NCBI RefSeq assembly: GCF_016618195.1
Contig: NZ_CP067099.1
Span: forward strand, 3,782,001-3,846,000
Length of the DNA: 64,000 nucleotides
Reading direction: 5' to 3'
Source of the DNA: Providencia manganoxydans
GTDB taxonomy: Bacteria > Pseudomonadota > Gammaproteobacteria > Enterobacterales > Enterobacteriaceae
Shown: piece by piece, positions 53,820 through 62,984 of the stretch
How positions within the stretch are numbered: the stretch's first letter is position 1
Layout of the letters: each line of letters starts with the position of its first letter
Translations under genes and position numbers: made by a program
The notes under the pieces: model-generated
The model's database searches: none
Told to the model about the DNA's origin: nothing
What the model saw: only the letters and a program-made list of their open reading frames with translations

Positions 53820-54401
53820 ATGAAAAAGGCTCTCTTATTCTGTAGCACCATGCTCTGTGTAGCTCCGCCACTATTGGCAGCCAATAGTGATAATTGGCAA
53901 GTTGAGGGGCTGCATGGCGAAATACATGTGAGAGGTACCTTAACTGAAGCGCCATGCACGTTAGATATGGCTTCTGCATGGCAAGAAGTTTCTCTCGGTG
54001 ATGTTCCTGCTTATCGTTTACGTAAGCCTGGTAACCAAGCAGAGCCTGTGCTTTTCACTCTACTATTTCGTGATTGTATTCGTTCACAAGGCGTTCTTTA
54101 TGATCAACGAACCGACACACCGACATGGAGTGAAATGCAACCTATTGTCACTGTGTCATTTGTTGCCCCCGCTGATACGTATTTTCCTGAAATGTTGGCG
54201 GTCAGTGGAATAAGTGGATTGGCCTTGAAAGTTACCGATCAACAAAAGAACACTATCCGTTTAGGTAGCCGTGGTCGTCCACAATTTCTGGAATTTCCTC
54301 AAGGGCAGTTAACCTATTACGTCATTCCAGTACGTACTCCTGAAAAATTGAGTGAAGGACATTTTAGAGCCGTAATGGACTTTAGGGTGAATTATGATTG
54401 A
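53820..54401 (+). CDS. mrpE: Minor fimbrial protein MrpE
   Basis: 193 residues, signal peptide to LLAA; NWQVEGLHGEIHVRGTLTEA, PCTLDMASAWQEVSLGDV, VTVSFVAPADTYFPEM, end AVMDFRVNYD. Matches the MrpE-like products at 15751 and 30004. GGTGGA precedes the ATG. Confidence 0.85.
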   Translation: MKKALLFCSTMLCVAPPLLAANSDNWQVEGLHGEIHVRGTLTEAPCTLDMASAWQEVSLGDVPAYRLRKPGNQAEPVLFTLLFRDCIRSQGVLYDQRTDTPTWSEMQPIVTVSFVAPADTYFPEMLAVSGISGLALKVTDQQKNTIRLGSRGRPQFLEFPQGQLTYYVIPVRTPEKLSEGHFRAVMDFRVNYD

Positions 54402-54948
54402 TTTAAATATTAAGCCTTTCACATTATGCCTCTGTATCAGTGCGCTTTTTGGGGTATCGACTGTCTATGCAGACTTACCTCAATCTAGGATCAATCCTAC
54501 CGCTCAAGTACGGGCGATACCCGGTATTGTTTACGTCAACATTACCGGTACAGTGATCGCGCCTCCACCTTGCATTATCAATGATGGCAATCTTATTGAA
54601 GTTAATTTTGGCGAAGTCATGAGTTCTCGCATTGATGGTACTGCTTATAAAAAAGACGTCCTGTACACCGTTCAATGTAACAAAATGCCTGCATCAGCAA
54701 AAAATGCCATGAAAATGTCAGTACAGGGCAATAAGGCAAGTTTTGATAGCCAATCCCTCTCCACCAACATTGATGGACTTGGCATTGCCATTCATTACAA
54801 CAATAGCAAGCTACCCGTTGGTCGAACCGTAAATTTTATCTACCCCAATGCACCTCAATTTGCAGTCGTTCCCGTACGTGATCTAACAGCCAACCTAAAA
54901 GGTGGTTATTTTGAATCGATCGCTACTTTATTAATTGAGTATCAGTGA
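54394..54948 (+). CDS. Minor fimbrial subunit, MrpF-like 1
   Basis: 184 residues; signal peptide to TVYA; PPPCIINDGNLIEVNFGEVM, IDGTAYKKDVLYTVQCNKM, ESIATLLIEYQ. Overlaps the mrpE stop by 8 bases. Counterpart of the amber-stopped gene in operon 3. Confidence 0.82.
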   Translation: MIDLNIKPFTLCLCISALFGVSTVYADLPQSRINPTAQVRAIPGIVYVNITGTVIAPPPCIINDGNLIEVNFGEVMSSRIDGTAYKKDVLYTVQCNKMPASAKNAMKMSVQGNKASFDSQSLSTNIDGLGIAIHYNNSKLPVGRTVNFIYPNAPQFAVVPVRDLTANLKGGYFESIATLLIEYQ

Positions 54949-54959
54949 GAGGAATTGCT

Positions 54960-55451
54960 ATGTTTCAGCTGAACAAACAATACAGCCTGATAGTTGGCCT
55001 CTTACTGTCGTTAGTCGCCACAGGCACATTTGCTTCAAACATGAAGTTATACGGTATTTTACTTGAGCCACCCGCTTGTACCATCCAAGACGACAATGTC
55101 ATTGATGTGTTCTTTGGCAAAAATGTCGGTATTCACCGCCTTGATGGCATTAATTACACCCAAGATGTCGACTATAAATTGGTGTGTGCACAGAACTCAA
55201 AAGGCTGGGTACTTAAGCTTTCAGTTTCAGGGCCACAAAGCAATTTTGATAGCGCAGCTCTGCAAACTAATGAAAAGAATTTAGCAATCCGCATTACTCA
55301 AAACGGTCAGCCTTTTGAGATTAATAAACCCATTACTATCACACCAACAACACCACCAGCAATTAAAGCTGTTCCGATTAAACGGCCAGGCTCTACGCTC
55401 ACTGAAGGACCATTTTCGGTGACAGCAACACTGTTAGCGGAGTATCAATAA
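54960..55451 (+). CDS. mrpF: Minor fimbrial subunit MrpF (second MrpF-like)
   Basis: 163 residues from ATG 54960 (AGAGGAA five bases before); ATG 54945 is less likely. Signal peptide to TFA; PPACTIQDDNVIDVFFGKNV, LDGINYTQDVDYKLVC, end SVTATLLAEYQ. Adaptor-type subunit. Which of the two tandem copies is the MrpF orthologue needs alignment. Confidence 0.78.
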   Translation: MFQLNKQYSLIVGLLLSLVATGTFASNMKLYGILLEPPACTIQDDNVIDVFFGKNVGIHRLDGINYTQDVDYKLVCAQNSKGWVLKLSVSGPQSNFDSAALQTNEKNLAIRITQNGQPFEINKPITITPTTPPAIKAVPIKRPGSTLTEGPFSVTATLLAEYQ

Positions 55452-55981
55452 TGAATAACAGCGTAAAGACACTGATATTAATGTTTATGCTCTCTTATAT
55501 AGGTAGCGCGTCTGCCATACCTGATAACTTACATTTTCATGGCATTTTGGTGGAAGAGCCTTGCATCATCAAGCCGGGTGATGAATCAGTTCGCTTAGAT
55601 TTCGGTAATGTTCCCGATAAGAACTTATATGCCTACGGCAGAACAGTCAGTGAAGCATTTACGATCAATTTATCTGAATGTGATACCAGTGTAGGTAAAT
55701 CCGTCAATGTCACCTTTTCTGGCACCGCCAATATGGCTCTACCCGGCTATCTTGCACTGCAATCGAGTAGTAACGCGAGTGGATTTGCAATTGGTATTGA
55801 AGATGCAGATGGCACTTTTTTACCCGTCAACACTCAAGGTGAAAAGCTTGCTTTGCAAAATGGTACGACTGCATTGAAATTTAAGGCTTATTTAAAAGGT
55901 GAACCTGAAGCGATCAGCAAGAGAGAGATCAAACGAGGCCCTTTTAATGCCATAGCAACATTCAAACTGGACTACGAATAA
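55451..55981 (+). CDS. mrpG: Minor fimbrial subunit MrpG
   Basis: 176 residues; signal peptide to GSASA; LVEEPCIIKPGDESVRLDFG, LSECDTSVGKSVNVTFSG, end AIATFKLDYE. ATG overlaps the previous stop region (TAATG). Probably links MrpH to the fibre. Confidence 0.87.
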   Translation: MNNSVKTLILMFMLSYIGSASAIPDNLHFHGILVEEPCIIKPGDESVRLDFGNVPDKNLYAYGRTVSEAFTINLSECDTSVGKSVNVTFSGTANMALPGYLALQSSSNASGFAIGIEDADGTFLPVNTQGEKLALQNGTTALKFKAYLKGEPEAISKREIKRGPFNAIATFKLDYE

Positions 55982-56001
55982 CTTAGAGGCTGCACACTAA
56001 C

Positions 56002-56826
56002 ATGAAATGGTTACCTTATTTTTTCACTGCCAGTATAGCAGCTAGCTCATTTTCTGCTTCTGCGGCAATTTTTTCGTATATTACGGAATCGACAGGAACC
56101 CCTGCTAACGCAACGTATACCTATGTTATCGAGCGTTGGGATGAAGAAGACCCTTATACTCCTAGCCCATGCGCCAATTGGTCTTCTTGCTATATCAATA
56201 TTAACCATAAACACAACGCAAACGGTCAGCCAGGCCGAGTCACACAAACAATAGCCAATGTGACAGGCCTAAAAACCATGAGGGAAGTCCGAGCTAGGGT
56301 TATGCAATCTAGTGGCTTTCCTTTGAGCGGAACCGCTCTACATACCGGTGATGCTTTATCAAAAAACCAAGAATGCGTGGGACTTTTTTATCAAAGTATC
56401 AACTCAGGTTTAGTGGAAACTTCAGGTTATCTTCTACCGGGTTCTCTGTGTGGTATTGCACCACCTCCTGTTGGGGCATGTCGCATCGTTGAGTCAAGTA
56501 TCAACATTAATTATGGTGATATCGATGAAGTTAGCTTACCTAAAGCCAGAAAGTCCACGTCTTTCCACGTAACCTGTAACCAAGAAATGACAGTATTAGT
56601 CATCGCATCAGGGGCTGATAGCGGCAAAGTCCCACTTCGTAGAGATAATAGTTTAAAAGCAAACTTATACCTAAATAATAATATCGCTGGACAAACCGGT
56701 GTTTCAATTTATGTGCCGAAGAATGGCACCACTCAGGTTCAGATTAGCTCTGAACTAGAAGTCAATGGGCGTGTTAGCGCAGGGCCATTTGCTGGTGCAG
56801 GCTCTGTCATTTTAACCATACCTTAA
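56002..56826 (+). CDS. mrpH: Zinc-binding tip adhesin MrpH
   Basis: 274 residues, signal peptide to ASA. FSYITESTGTPANATYTYVI and LLPGSLCGIAPPPVGAC are close to P. mirabilis MrpH as I recall it. The adhesin domain has His69 and His71 (INHKHN) and His114 (ALHTGD), which match the three histidines that bind zinc in P. mirabilis MrpH (H72, H74, H117). A pilin domain follows from ~155, ending GSVILTIP. It should mediate zinc-dependent adhesion and biofilm. Confidence 0.9.
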   Translation: MKWLPYFFTASIAASSFSASAAIFSYITESTGTPANATYTYVIERWDEEDPYTPSPCANWSSCYININHKHNANGQPGRVTQTIANVTGLKTMREVRARVMQSSGFPLSGTALHTGDALSKNQECVGLFYQSINSGLVETSGYLLPGSLCGIAPPPVGACRIVESSININYGDIDEVSLPKARKSTSFHVTCNQEMTVLVIASGADSGKVPLRRDNSLKANLYLNNNIAGQTGVSIYVPKNGTTQVQISSELEVNGRVSAGPFAGAGSVILTIP

Positions 56827-56843
56827 TGAGTTAGGTGGTCATT

Positions 56844-57182
56844 ATGTATATTCAAAATAATAGTGAAAAGATGCATTATCTGATTGGTCAACGGATCCTA
56901 AGAAAACGCAAAGAGCTGGGTTACACTGGCTCCCAATTAGCAACCATACTTGGTGTGAGCCAACAACAAATTTCACGTTATGAAAGAGGTAAAAACAAAG
57001 TTGATTTACTGCATTTATTTCGTATATCAATTGCCTTAAAAACGCCAATGCATTGGTTCTTAGAAGATATTACAGAGCAACTAGCACAATTTTTAGATGA
57101 CGAACCAAAGTACCAACCCATTGCAAATAAAAGATACAATAAAATGCAGTTACAAGCAGAGGCGACATTATACTCTAAATAA
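56844..57182 (+). CDS. mrpJ: HTH regulator MrpJ
   Basis: 112 residues from ATG 56844 (AGGTGG five bases before); GTG 56835 is a weaker start. Xre HTH at ~14-66 with RKRKELGYTGSQLATILG, VSQQQISRYERGKNKV. Last gene of the operon. In Proteus MrpJ represses flhDC and motility when fimbriae are on. Confidence 0.9.
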   Translation: MYIQNNSEKMHYLIGQRILRKRKELGYTGSQLATILGVSQQQISRYERGKNKVDLLHLFRISIALKTPMHWFLEDITEQLAQFLDDEPKYQPIANKRYNKMQLQAEATLYSK

Positions 57183-57206
57183 TATTGAGCATCACTGAAA
57201 TTAGTC

Positions 57207-57420
57207 ATGTTCGGCATGACAATCGCATTTGTAGTCGTACTTTCTATCATTAGTGCAATGGTCGATTACTCCATTCCACAAGGCATATTTACAGATTTAG
57301 ATATAGGGATTTCAGCTATTTAGGGCTGCAATCGCTAGCTATGCTTATGACTTAAAAGAGACTAAAGGATTTGATGGTTGGAACCCATTTGAAAGATTAC
57401 GCCTTGTGTCATTGATTGCG
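57207..57420 (+). pseudogene. Small membrane protein remnant, frameshifted
   Basis: ATG 57207 encodes FGMTIAFVVVLSIISAMVDY, SIPQGIFTDLDIGISAI then TAG at 57321. The next frame continues AAIASYAYDLKETKGFDGWN, PFERLRLVSLI. Together this looks like one short membrane protein split by a frameshift. I do not recognise the family. Confidence 0.45.
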
Positions 57421-57450
57421 AATAGGCTGCTAAAAACGCAGCCTATTTTA
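57421..57450 (+). terminator. Terminator after the remnant and mrpJ
   Basis: AATAGGCTGC pairs perfectly with GCAGCCTATT across a 7-base loop, then TTATATTTT. Confidence 0.85.
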
Positions 57451-57506
57451 TATTTTCTATATGTGGTTTATCCTATATAGGAAATATAAAATAGAAAACA
57501 AATACC

Positions 57507-57875
57507 ATGTCTATAATCGATGATTGGGCTGAACGCCATATTCAAACAGCTTTAAATAACGGTGAACTCGATAATCTTAAAGGAGAAGGCCATCCTTTAT
57601 TACTCGATGACGATAGCCAGATCCCAGCTGAATTAAGAGCTAGCTATCGATTACTGAAAAATTCAGGCTATCTTCCCGCTGAGTTGCAATACCGTAAAGA
57701 TGCATTAACCCTAGCCGAAATGTTAAAAAGCCTCACCGAGGACGATCCAAATTACTCATCTTTATCTAAACAGCTTACTTTATTAGAATTAAAGTTAAAA
57801 CAGGCGAATATCAATACCGATTTTCTGCATGGCGAATATAACGCGCTTATTAAGCAACGATTTAACCCCGAATAG
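57507..57875 (+). CDS. DUF1992 (YhdN-like) protein
   Basis: 122 residues: DDWAERHIQTALNNGELDNL, KGEGHPLLLDDDSQIPAELR, ASYRLLKNSGYLP, typical of DUF1992 (the DnaJ-like C28 conserved domain). Function unknown. Its 3' end overlaps the convergent AraC gene by 14 bases. Confidence 0.88.
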   Translation: MSIIDDWAERHIQTALNNGELDNLKGEGHPLLLDDDSQIPAELRASYRLLKNSGYLPAELQYRKDALTLAEMLKSLTEDDPNYSSLSKQLTLLELKLKQANINTDFLHGEYNALIKQRFNPE

Positions 57876-58575
57876 AGGAGCGGTACTCCATGGGTGTTTT
57901 ACCATAAAACTGACGGAATGCTTGGCTAAAAGCAGAATGAGACTCATAGCCTACCGATAGTGCAACTTGTTCAATCGATGCCATTGTCATCAGTAACCGG
58001 CTCGCTGTTTCCATTCGTTTTTGTAAGATAAATTGCATCGCAGTTAATTGTGTTTCTGCCTTAAATTTACGTTGCAAAGTACTCACTGACATACAAAATG
58101 CATTTGCCATATCTTGGCAGCTGATCGGTAAATGTAATCGGGCATCTACCCATTGATTTACAGTATCAATCCACTGACTCTCTGGTTTTAATTGGGCAAG
58201 TAACAATCGAGCTAACATGAAGTTTTGTTCGGGCGGCTGAGGAAAGCGTTGCAACCAATTGAGTAACCCTATTGCTGCGGGTGTTAACGAAAACTGGGTC
58301 AGTTTTTCATCAACACTCCACTGTGAGGTCGTTGGCATTTCTAATACATAGTTTTGATTACCCAATTGCCCACTAAAGGCATGCTTCACACCTGGGGCAA
58401 TCACCACACCACTGCCCGCACCTAATAAAAAGTGCTGCCGATGCATATTGATTTCCATTGCCCCTGATAATGCAAACACGATCTGCCACTGCCCATCATG
58501 TTGATGAGAAATAACATCTTCAGAGTATTGTCGATAGTGCAGTTCAGGTAATAGCAATAGATAACTCCTATTCAC
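57862..58575 (-). CDS. AraC-family transcriptional regulator with cupin domain
   Basis: 237 residues. N-terminal cupin (HQHDGQWQIVFALSGAMEIN, GVVIAPGVKHAFSG), C-terminal two HTH motifs (ISCQDMANAFCMSVSTLQRK, IEQVALSVGYESHSAFSQAF, RQFYGKTPMEYR). Target genes and ligand are not evident. Confidence 0.88.
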   Translation of the reverse strand: MNRSYLLLLPELHYRQYSEDVISHQHDGQWQIVFALSGAMEINMHRQHFLLGAGSGVVIAPGVKHAFSGQLGNQNYVLEMPTTSQWSVDEKLTQFSLTPAAIGLLNWLQRFPQPPEQNFMLARLLLAQLKPESQWIDTVNQWVDARLHLPISCQDMANAFCMSVSTLQRKFKAETQLTAMQFILQKRMETASRLLMTMASIEQVALSVGYESHSAFSQAFRQFYGKTPMEYRSSIRG

Positions 58576-58620
58576 AACGAATAGGAGAATTATAACGATT
58601 TTAAAAATTAAAGCGCGGCC

Positions 58621-58676
58621 TACGCTAAATAATTCACATGCGGCTTAGCGAAAAATACGTAACGTGAAGTCATGAC
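58621..58676. repeat. Dispersed repeat, short copy 5
   Basis: Only the ends remain: TACGCTAAATAATTCACATG and CGTGAAGTCATGAC, about 56 bp. Confidence 0.55.
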
Positions 58677-58687
58677 AAACACAATGA

Positions 58688-59023
58688 TTAAGCGAGAAGC
58701 GCACCGTTAGGTAACGGCAAATTAAATTCGGCTAACACAATCGCACCTTTTTCATCGGGTGCACCTGTAATCAATACCTCTGATTTAATACCTGCAATCC
58801 GCTTAACTTCGAAGTTACAAACACAGAGTACTCGCTTACCAATCAGCTGCTCTGGGGTATAATTCACGGTGATCTGTGCACTTGAGCGTTTAATACCCTG
58901 TTCGCCTAAATCTACCTCCATCACATAAGCAGGTTTTTTGGCTTTGCTATTCACTTCTGCTTTAATGATTGTGCCTACACGCATTTCTACACGAGTGAAA
59001 TCATCCCATTCAATTATTTGCAT
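58688..59023 (-). CDS. csaA: CsaA-type tRNA-binding domain protein
   Basis: 111 residues, OB-fold: WDDFTRVEMRVGTIIKAEVN, IKRSSAQITVNYTPEQLIGK, VCNFEVKRIAGIKSEVLITG, LPNGALL. CsaA was described as a secretion-related chaperone with tRNA-binding fold. Confidence 0.9.
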   Translation of the reverse strand: MQIIEWDDFTRVEMRVGTIIKAEVNSKAKKPAYVMEVDLGEQGIKRSSAQITVNYTPEQLIGKRVLCVCNFEVKRIAGIKSEVLITGAPDEKGAIVLAEFNLPLPNGALLA

Positions 59024-59441
59024 ACTCTAGTCTCGGGTTATTATCTGATCATGACTTAAACTAGCATAAAATTGAGCTGCGCTTTTATCGCCAAACACGC
59101 ATTTTATATTGTCAAAAGGTCATAGCTGGCTAAAACGCTGTTATGACTATACTTCTCATACATCAAGGTGCAAGAGGTTGATTACGCTACGCTCGCCGAG
59201 TCGGCGTGTTGATCTATGCTCTGCATCTACCTGCATTTCGAATTATTTAAAGTATGTATAATGAATTTTCTCACTGAGAAATTTACTGAAATGATTAAAA
59301 TTTTTATATGAGTCATAATCGTGATACAACGGTATACCACTTACGTTAAATGTGATATTTGATGATGAAAATATCACCTTCCACCGTATAAAGCACTAAG
59401 ATACAAATGTATTTCTTCATTCATGTGAAAAGGGTTTTATT
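59024..59441. other. Intergenic region with repeat copy 6
   Basis: Apart from the repeat at 59146-59260 nothing coding is visible; the FMN reductase promoter should lie at its right end. Confidence 0.55.
59146..59260. repeat. Dispersed repeat, copy 6
   Basis: Ends ACTATACTTCTCATACATCA and ATTTCGAATTATTTAAAGTA, inner GATTACGCTACGCTCG. Confidence 0.75.
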
Positions 59442-59999
59442 ATGTCAAATCAATATCAAATTGGTGTTGTTGTTGGTAGCTTGCGTTCCGATTCATACAA
59501 CAAAAAGGTCGCAAATGCTTTGATTAAGCTGTTCCCTAGTCATTTCACGTTTAAGTTCATTGATATTAGTGAGCTTCCTTTATACAACCAAGATGCTGAT
59601 CAGCATGTGCCTACGACTGTGGCTCAATTTAAATCACAAATCAGCCAATGTGATGGCATTATTTTTGTTACCCCAGAATACAATCGCTCAATCCCTGGCG
59701 TGTTGAAAAATGCTATCGACCAAGGCTCCCGCCCGTGGGGTGATAATTCATGGAATGGCAAACCTGCTGGTATACTTGGCGTTTCAATCGGTAACATCAG
59801 TACAGCAATTGCACAACAGCACCTGCGCAATAGCTTGGCATTTTTAAATATGCCAACACTCAATCAACCTGAGTGCTTTTTGAAATGGTTTGATGGTATG
59901 GTGGATGAGCAAAATAATTTTGCCCAGAAGAGTAAAGAGTTTATCCAGACATGGGCTGATGCCTACGCACTGTTTGTGACAAAAAATATAGCGAAATAA
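59442..59999 (+). CDS. NADPH-dependent FMN reductase (ChrR/YieF type)
   Basis: 185 residues, flavodoxin-like: GVVVGSLRSDSYNKKVANAL (FMN phosphate loop), LPLYNQDAD, FVTPEYNRSIPGVLKNAIDQ, SIGNISTAIAQQHLR. Reduces quinones or chromate with NAD(P)H in the family. Confidence 0.9.
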   Translation: MSNQYQIGVVVGSLRSDSYNKKVANALIKLFPSHFTFKFIDISELPLYNQDADQHVPTTVAQFKSQISQCDGIIFVTPEYNRSIPGVLKNAIDQGSRPWGDNSWNGKPAGILGVSIGNISTAIAQQHLRNSLAFLNMPTLNQPECFLKWFDGMVDEQNNFAQKSKEFIQTWADAYALFVTKNIAK

Positions 60000-60007
60000 T
60001 CAAGAAA

Positions 60008-60066
60008 AGGCATCGCCAATCGCGATGCCTATAACTGCTGACAAACCTATTCTGTTTGTCGGCAGT
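60008..60066 (-). terminator. Two adjacent stem-loops between FMN reductase and potD
   Basis: AGGCATCGC/GCGATGCCT (60008-60030) is perfect and is followed on the minus strand by TTTTCTTG; it can end the pot operon. A second one, ACTGCTGACAAAC/GTTTGTCGGCAGT (60034-60066), has one wobble and no T-run. Confidence 0.75.
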
Positions 60067-60101
60067 CGTTAAGATTTTTAAGATAAACAAGAACAAATCA
60101 A

Positions 60102-61151
60102 TTAGCGGCCAGCTTTTAGCTTTTGGAAATACTCTTCATACAAAATATTGGTATTACCAACGTCACTTTGCCACTCACCTTTTTTCAGTACTTCTTCACT
60201 TGGATAGAGTGATGGATCGTTAGCAATTTCTGCTGGCAGCATTTTCTTCGCTTCAAGATTTGGTGTTGGATAGCCAATGGACTCAGCGACCTGAGCTGCA
60301 ATTTCAGGACGTAATAAGAAATTAATTAGCTTATGAGCCCCTTCAGGATTCTTCGCATTCGCAGGAATGGCTAAACTATCCATCCAGAAAATACCGCCTT
60401 CTTTTGGCCATATCACTTCAATCGGTAAGCCTGCTTGGCGAGCAACAAACGCCGAACCGTTCCAAAGCATGCCAACATCGACTTCCCCTTCAATAAATGG
60501 AGTTGCTGGATTATCAGAATTAAAAGCTAAGATATTAGGGCGTAGTTTCTGTAGCTCTTTATAGGCTTCTTCTATTTGTTTCGGGTCGGTGGTATTCCCT
60601 GAATAGCCTAGTTTAGTTAGAGCAACTTGGAATACTTCACGTGCATCATCCATCATCAGTAAACTATTTTTGTATTCAGGCTTCCAGAAATCGGCCCAAG
60701 AAGTGACAGTCGCAGGGTCAACAGCTTCACCGTTAATCCCAATACCTGTCGCTCCCCAAATATAAGGCACTGAGTAATCATTTTGTGGATCGAATTCTTT
60801 ATGTAGCAGGTTAGGATCGAGATTTTTGAAATTACTCAATTTGTCTTTGTCGATCTTTTGCAGCATCCCTTCTTGACTCATTTTGGAGATAAAATAAGTT
60901 GAAGGTACCACCAAGTCATAAGCGCCCTCTTTGTAGGTTTTGAGCTTGGTATACATACTTTCATTTGATTCATAGGTGGAATAAATCACCTTGATCCCAG
61001 TCTCTTTAGTAAATTGCTCTAATAAACCGGGGGGAACATATTCTGTCCAGTTATAGAAATACAGTACGTCTTTATTTTCGTCAGCGGCAGTTGCCACGCC
61101 AATACTTGCAGCCATCACACCAGCAGCCAGTAAATAGGACCATTTTTTCAT
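60102..61151 (-). CDS. potD: Spermidine/putrescine-binding protein PotD
   Basis: 349 residues from ATG 61151 (MKKWSYLLAAGVMAASIGVA), with GAGGA upstream; ATG 61199 would add a non-signal leader. Solute-binding protein: LYFYNWTEYVPPGLLEQFTK, YDLVVPSTYFISKMSQEGML, GEVDVGMLWNGSAFVAR, FWMDSLAIPANAKNPEGAHK. Periplasmic polyamine receptor for PotABC. Confidence 0.95.
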   Translation of the reverse strand: MKKWSYLLAAGVMAASIGVATAADENKDVLYFYNWTEYVPPGLLEQFTKETGIKVIYSTYESNESMYTKLKTYKEGAYDLVVPSTYFISKMSQEGMLQKIDKDKLSNFKNLDPNLLHKEFDPQNDYSVPYIWGATGIGINGEAVDPATVTSWADFWKPEYKNSLLMMDDAREVFQVALTKLGYSGNTTDPKQIEEAYKELQKLRPNILAFNSDNPATPFIEGEVDVGMLWNGSAFVARQAGLPIEVIWPKEGGIFWMDSLAIPANAKNPEGAHKLINFLLRPEIAAQVAESIGYPTPNLEAKKMLPAEIANDPSLYPSEEVLKKGEWQSDVGNTNILYEEYFQKLKAGR

Positions 61152-61180
61152 TACTGAGCATTCCTCAACAAAGTGTTGTT

Positions 61181-61243
61181 TATACTCGCCATGCATCAAG
61201 TTACAACTAACCGTTACAAACTCGAATTATTTTGCGTATATGT
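61181..61243. repeat. Dispersed repeat, short copy 7, upstream of potD
   Basis: TATACTCGCCATGCATCAAG and AAACTCGAATTATTTTGCGT are the two ends with most of the middle missing. It lies in the potC-potD gap, at the potD start. Confidence 0.65.
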
Positions 61244-61338
61244 ATCTTATAGGTTCCTAACAGAACCTACCCTCTTCGCCAAATGGCATTAAAAGAATTG
61301 AGCGACAATCGCTGCCGCTCAGTTTTTTAACACTAAAA

Positions 61339-62124
61339 CTATTGTGATTGCTTGGACAGCTTATCTCGCATCACCCATTGGCTCAAGCAAACTAAAATCA
61401 GCGACATTAATAATAACACGGTAGCCAGTGCGTTAACTTCTGGGGAAACCCCAACTTTGACCATCGAGTAAATTTTCAATGGTAGGATTTCGTAGCTTGG
61501 CCCAGTCACAAATGATGAAACAACCACATCATCCATTGATAAAGTAAAGCTTAGTAGCCAACCTGCAACCACCGCTGGTAATGCAAGAGGTAAGATAATT
61601 TTACGCAAAATCGTAAATTCACCAGCACCTAAATCACGAGCAGCTTCCAACATTTTCACATCAAAATCTTTCAATCTTGCGTATACCGTTACGACAACAA
61701 AAGGTAAGCAGAAAGTGATGTGCGAAAATAATAGTGACCAAAAACCTAGGGAAACACCTAAGATCATAAAAAGTACAAGCAAAGAAATTGCCATCACAAT
61801 ATCAGGCGACATCATCACCACAAACAACATTCCACCAACAAATGGCTTACCTCTAAAGCGGTAACGAAATAACGCAACAGCGGTTAATGTGCCGATAATG
61901 GTTGCAAAGGTTGCCGATAATACCGCCATCGTTATGGAATGCCCAGCCGCTTGCAGCAGGCTGTCATTATTCATTAACAGTTCGTACCATTTCGTCGAAA
62001 AGCCCTGCCAATTAATCCCAAAACGTGATTCATTGAAAGAGTTAACAATCAAAATGATAATGGGTATATAAAGATAAGCGTAGATGATGGCCATAAAGCC
62101 ACCTCGTAGCGTGCGACCGATCAT
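61339..62124 (-). CDS. potC: Polyamine ABC transporter permease PotC
   Basis: 261 residues, six TM segments, with the permease EAA loop ([20 protein letters not shown]). Overlaps potB stop by four bases. A 187-bp gap with the short repeat separates it from potD. Confidence 0.94.
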   Translation of the reverse strand: MIGRTLRGGFMAIIYAYLYIPIIILIVNSFNESRFGINWQGFSTKWYELLMNNDSLLQAAGHSITMAVLSATFATIIGTLTAVALFRYRFRGKPFVGGMLFVVMMSPDIVMAISLLVLFMILGVSLGFWSLLFSHITFCLPFVVVTVYARLKDFDVKMLEAARDLGAGEFTILRKIILPLALPAVVAGWLLSFTLSMDDVVVSSFVTGPSYEILPLKIYSMVKVGVSPEVNALATVLLLMSLILVCLSQWVMRDKLSKQSQ

Positions 62125-62984
62125 TCTTCATATGCCTTTTTATTCAGTAGCTTAGCAGCTCGGTAATACACATATAGCAATAGCCCCATCATCACTGTCA
62201 AGAAGATGCTCGTTGCTGCACCAAACGGCCAATCGCGAATATTCAGGAACTGACTCTTAATAACGTTACCTATCAAGAGGTTTTTTGCTCCCCCCATCAA
62301 ATCCGCCACATAAAACAGCCCCATTGCAGGTAATAAAACCAATAAACAACCTGCGATAATCCCTGGCATAGTTAACGGAATAATGATTTTCACAAATGTC
62401 TGGAACTTGCTCGCGCCAAGATCTCTTGCTGCTTCTAAGTAAGATTTATCCAGTTTTTCAATACTGGAATAGAGCGGCATTACCATAAATGGTAGCAGTA
62501 TATAGATTAACCCTAATATGACAGCCTCTGGTGTATACATCAGCCTCATAGGTTTATCGATAATGCCAATCCATAGCAAAAAATCATTTAAATACCCTTT
62601 AGTACTTAAAAAAACTTTTAATCCATAGATACGGATTAATGAGTTAGTCCAAAATGGCACTATCAATAAAAACAGCATTAAAGGTTGGAGGCGTTTCGGT
62701 AATTTTGCCAATATAAACGCAAAAGGATAGCCGATAATCAAACAGAAAAAAGTGGCTATCAACGCCATATTTAGCGAATGAAGCATAACTTCAGCGTACA
62801 TGGGATCAGACAAACGAATGTAGTTATCCCATGTAAAAATCATATCAACAAGGTCTGTATCACTACGAGTCAAAAAGCTAGCACCAATGATCATGATGTT
62901 TGGTAAAAATACAAACAACACTAACCAAGCAACGACTCCTGTGATAATCACATTTTGCAGGATCTTGTGTTTACGCTTGATCAT
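62121..62984 (-). CDS. potB: Polyamine ABC transporter permease PotB
   Basis: 287 residues, six TM segments, EAA loop ([20 protein letters not shown]). Start overlaps the potA stop by 14 bases. Forms the channel with PotC. Confidence 0.94.
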   Translation of the reverse strand: MIKRKHKILQNVIITGVVAWLVLFVFLPNIMIIGASFLTRSDTDLVDMIFTWDNYIRLSDPMYAEVMLHSLNMALIATFFCLIIGYPFAFILAKLPKRLQPLMLFLLIVPFWTNSLIRIYGLKVFLSTKGYLNDFLLWIGIIDKPMRLMYTPEAVILGLIYILLPFMVMPLYSSIEKLDKSYLEAARDLGASKFQTFVKIIIPLTMPGIIAGCLLVLLPAMGLFYVADLMGGAKNLLIGNVIKSQFLNIRDWPFGAATSIFLTVMMGLLLYVYYRAAKLLNKKAYEE

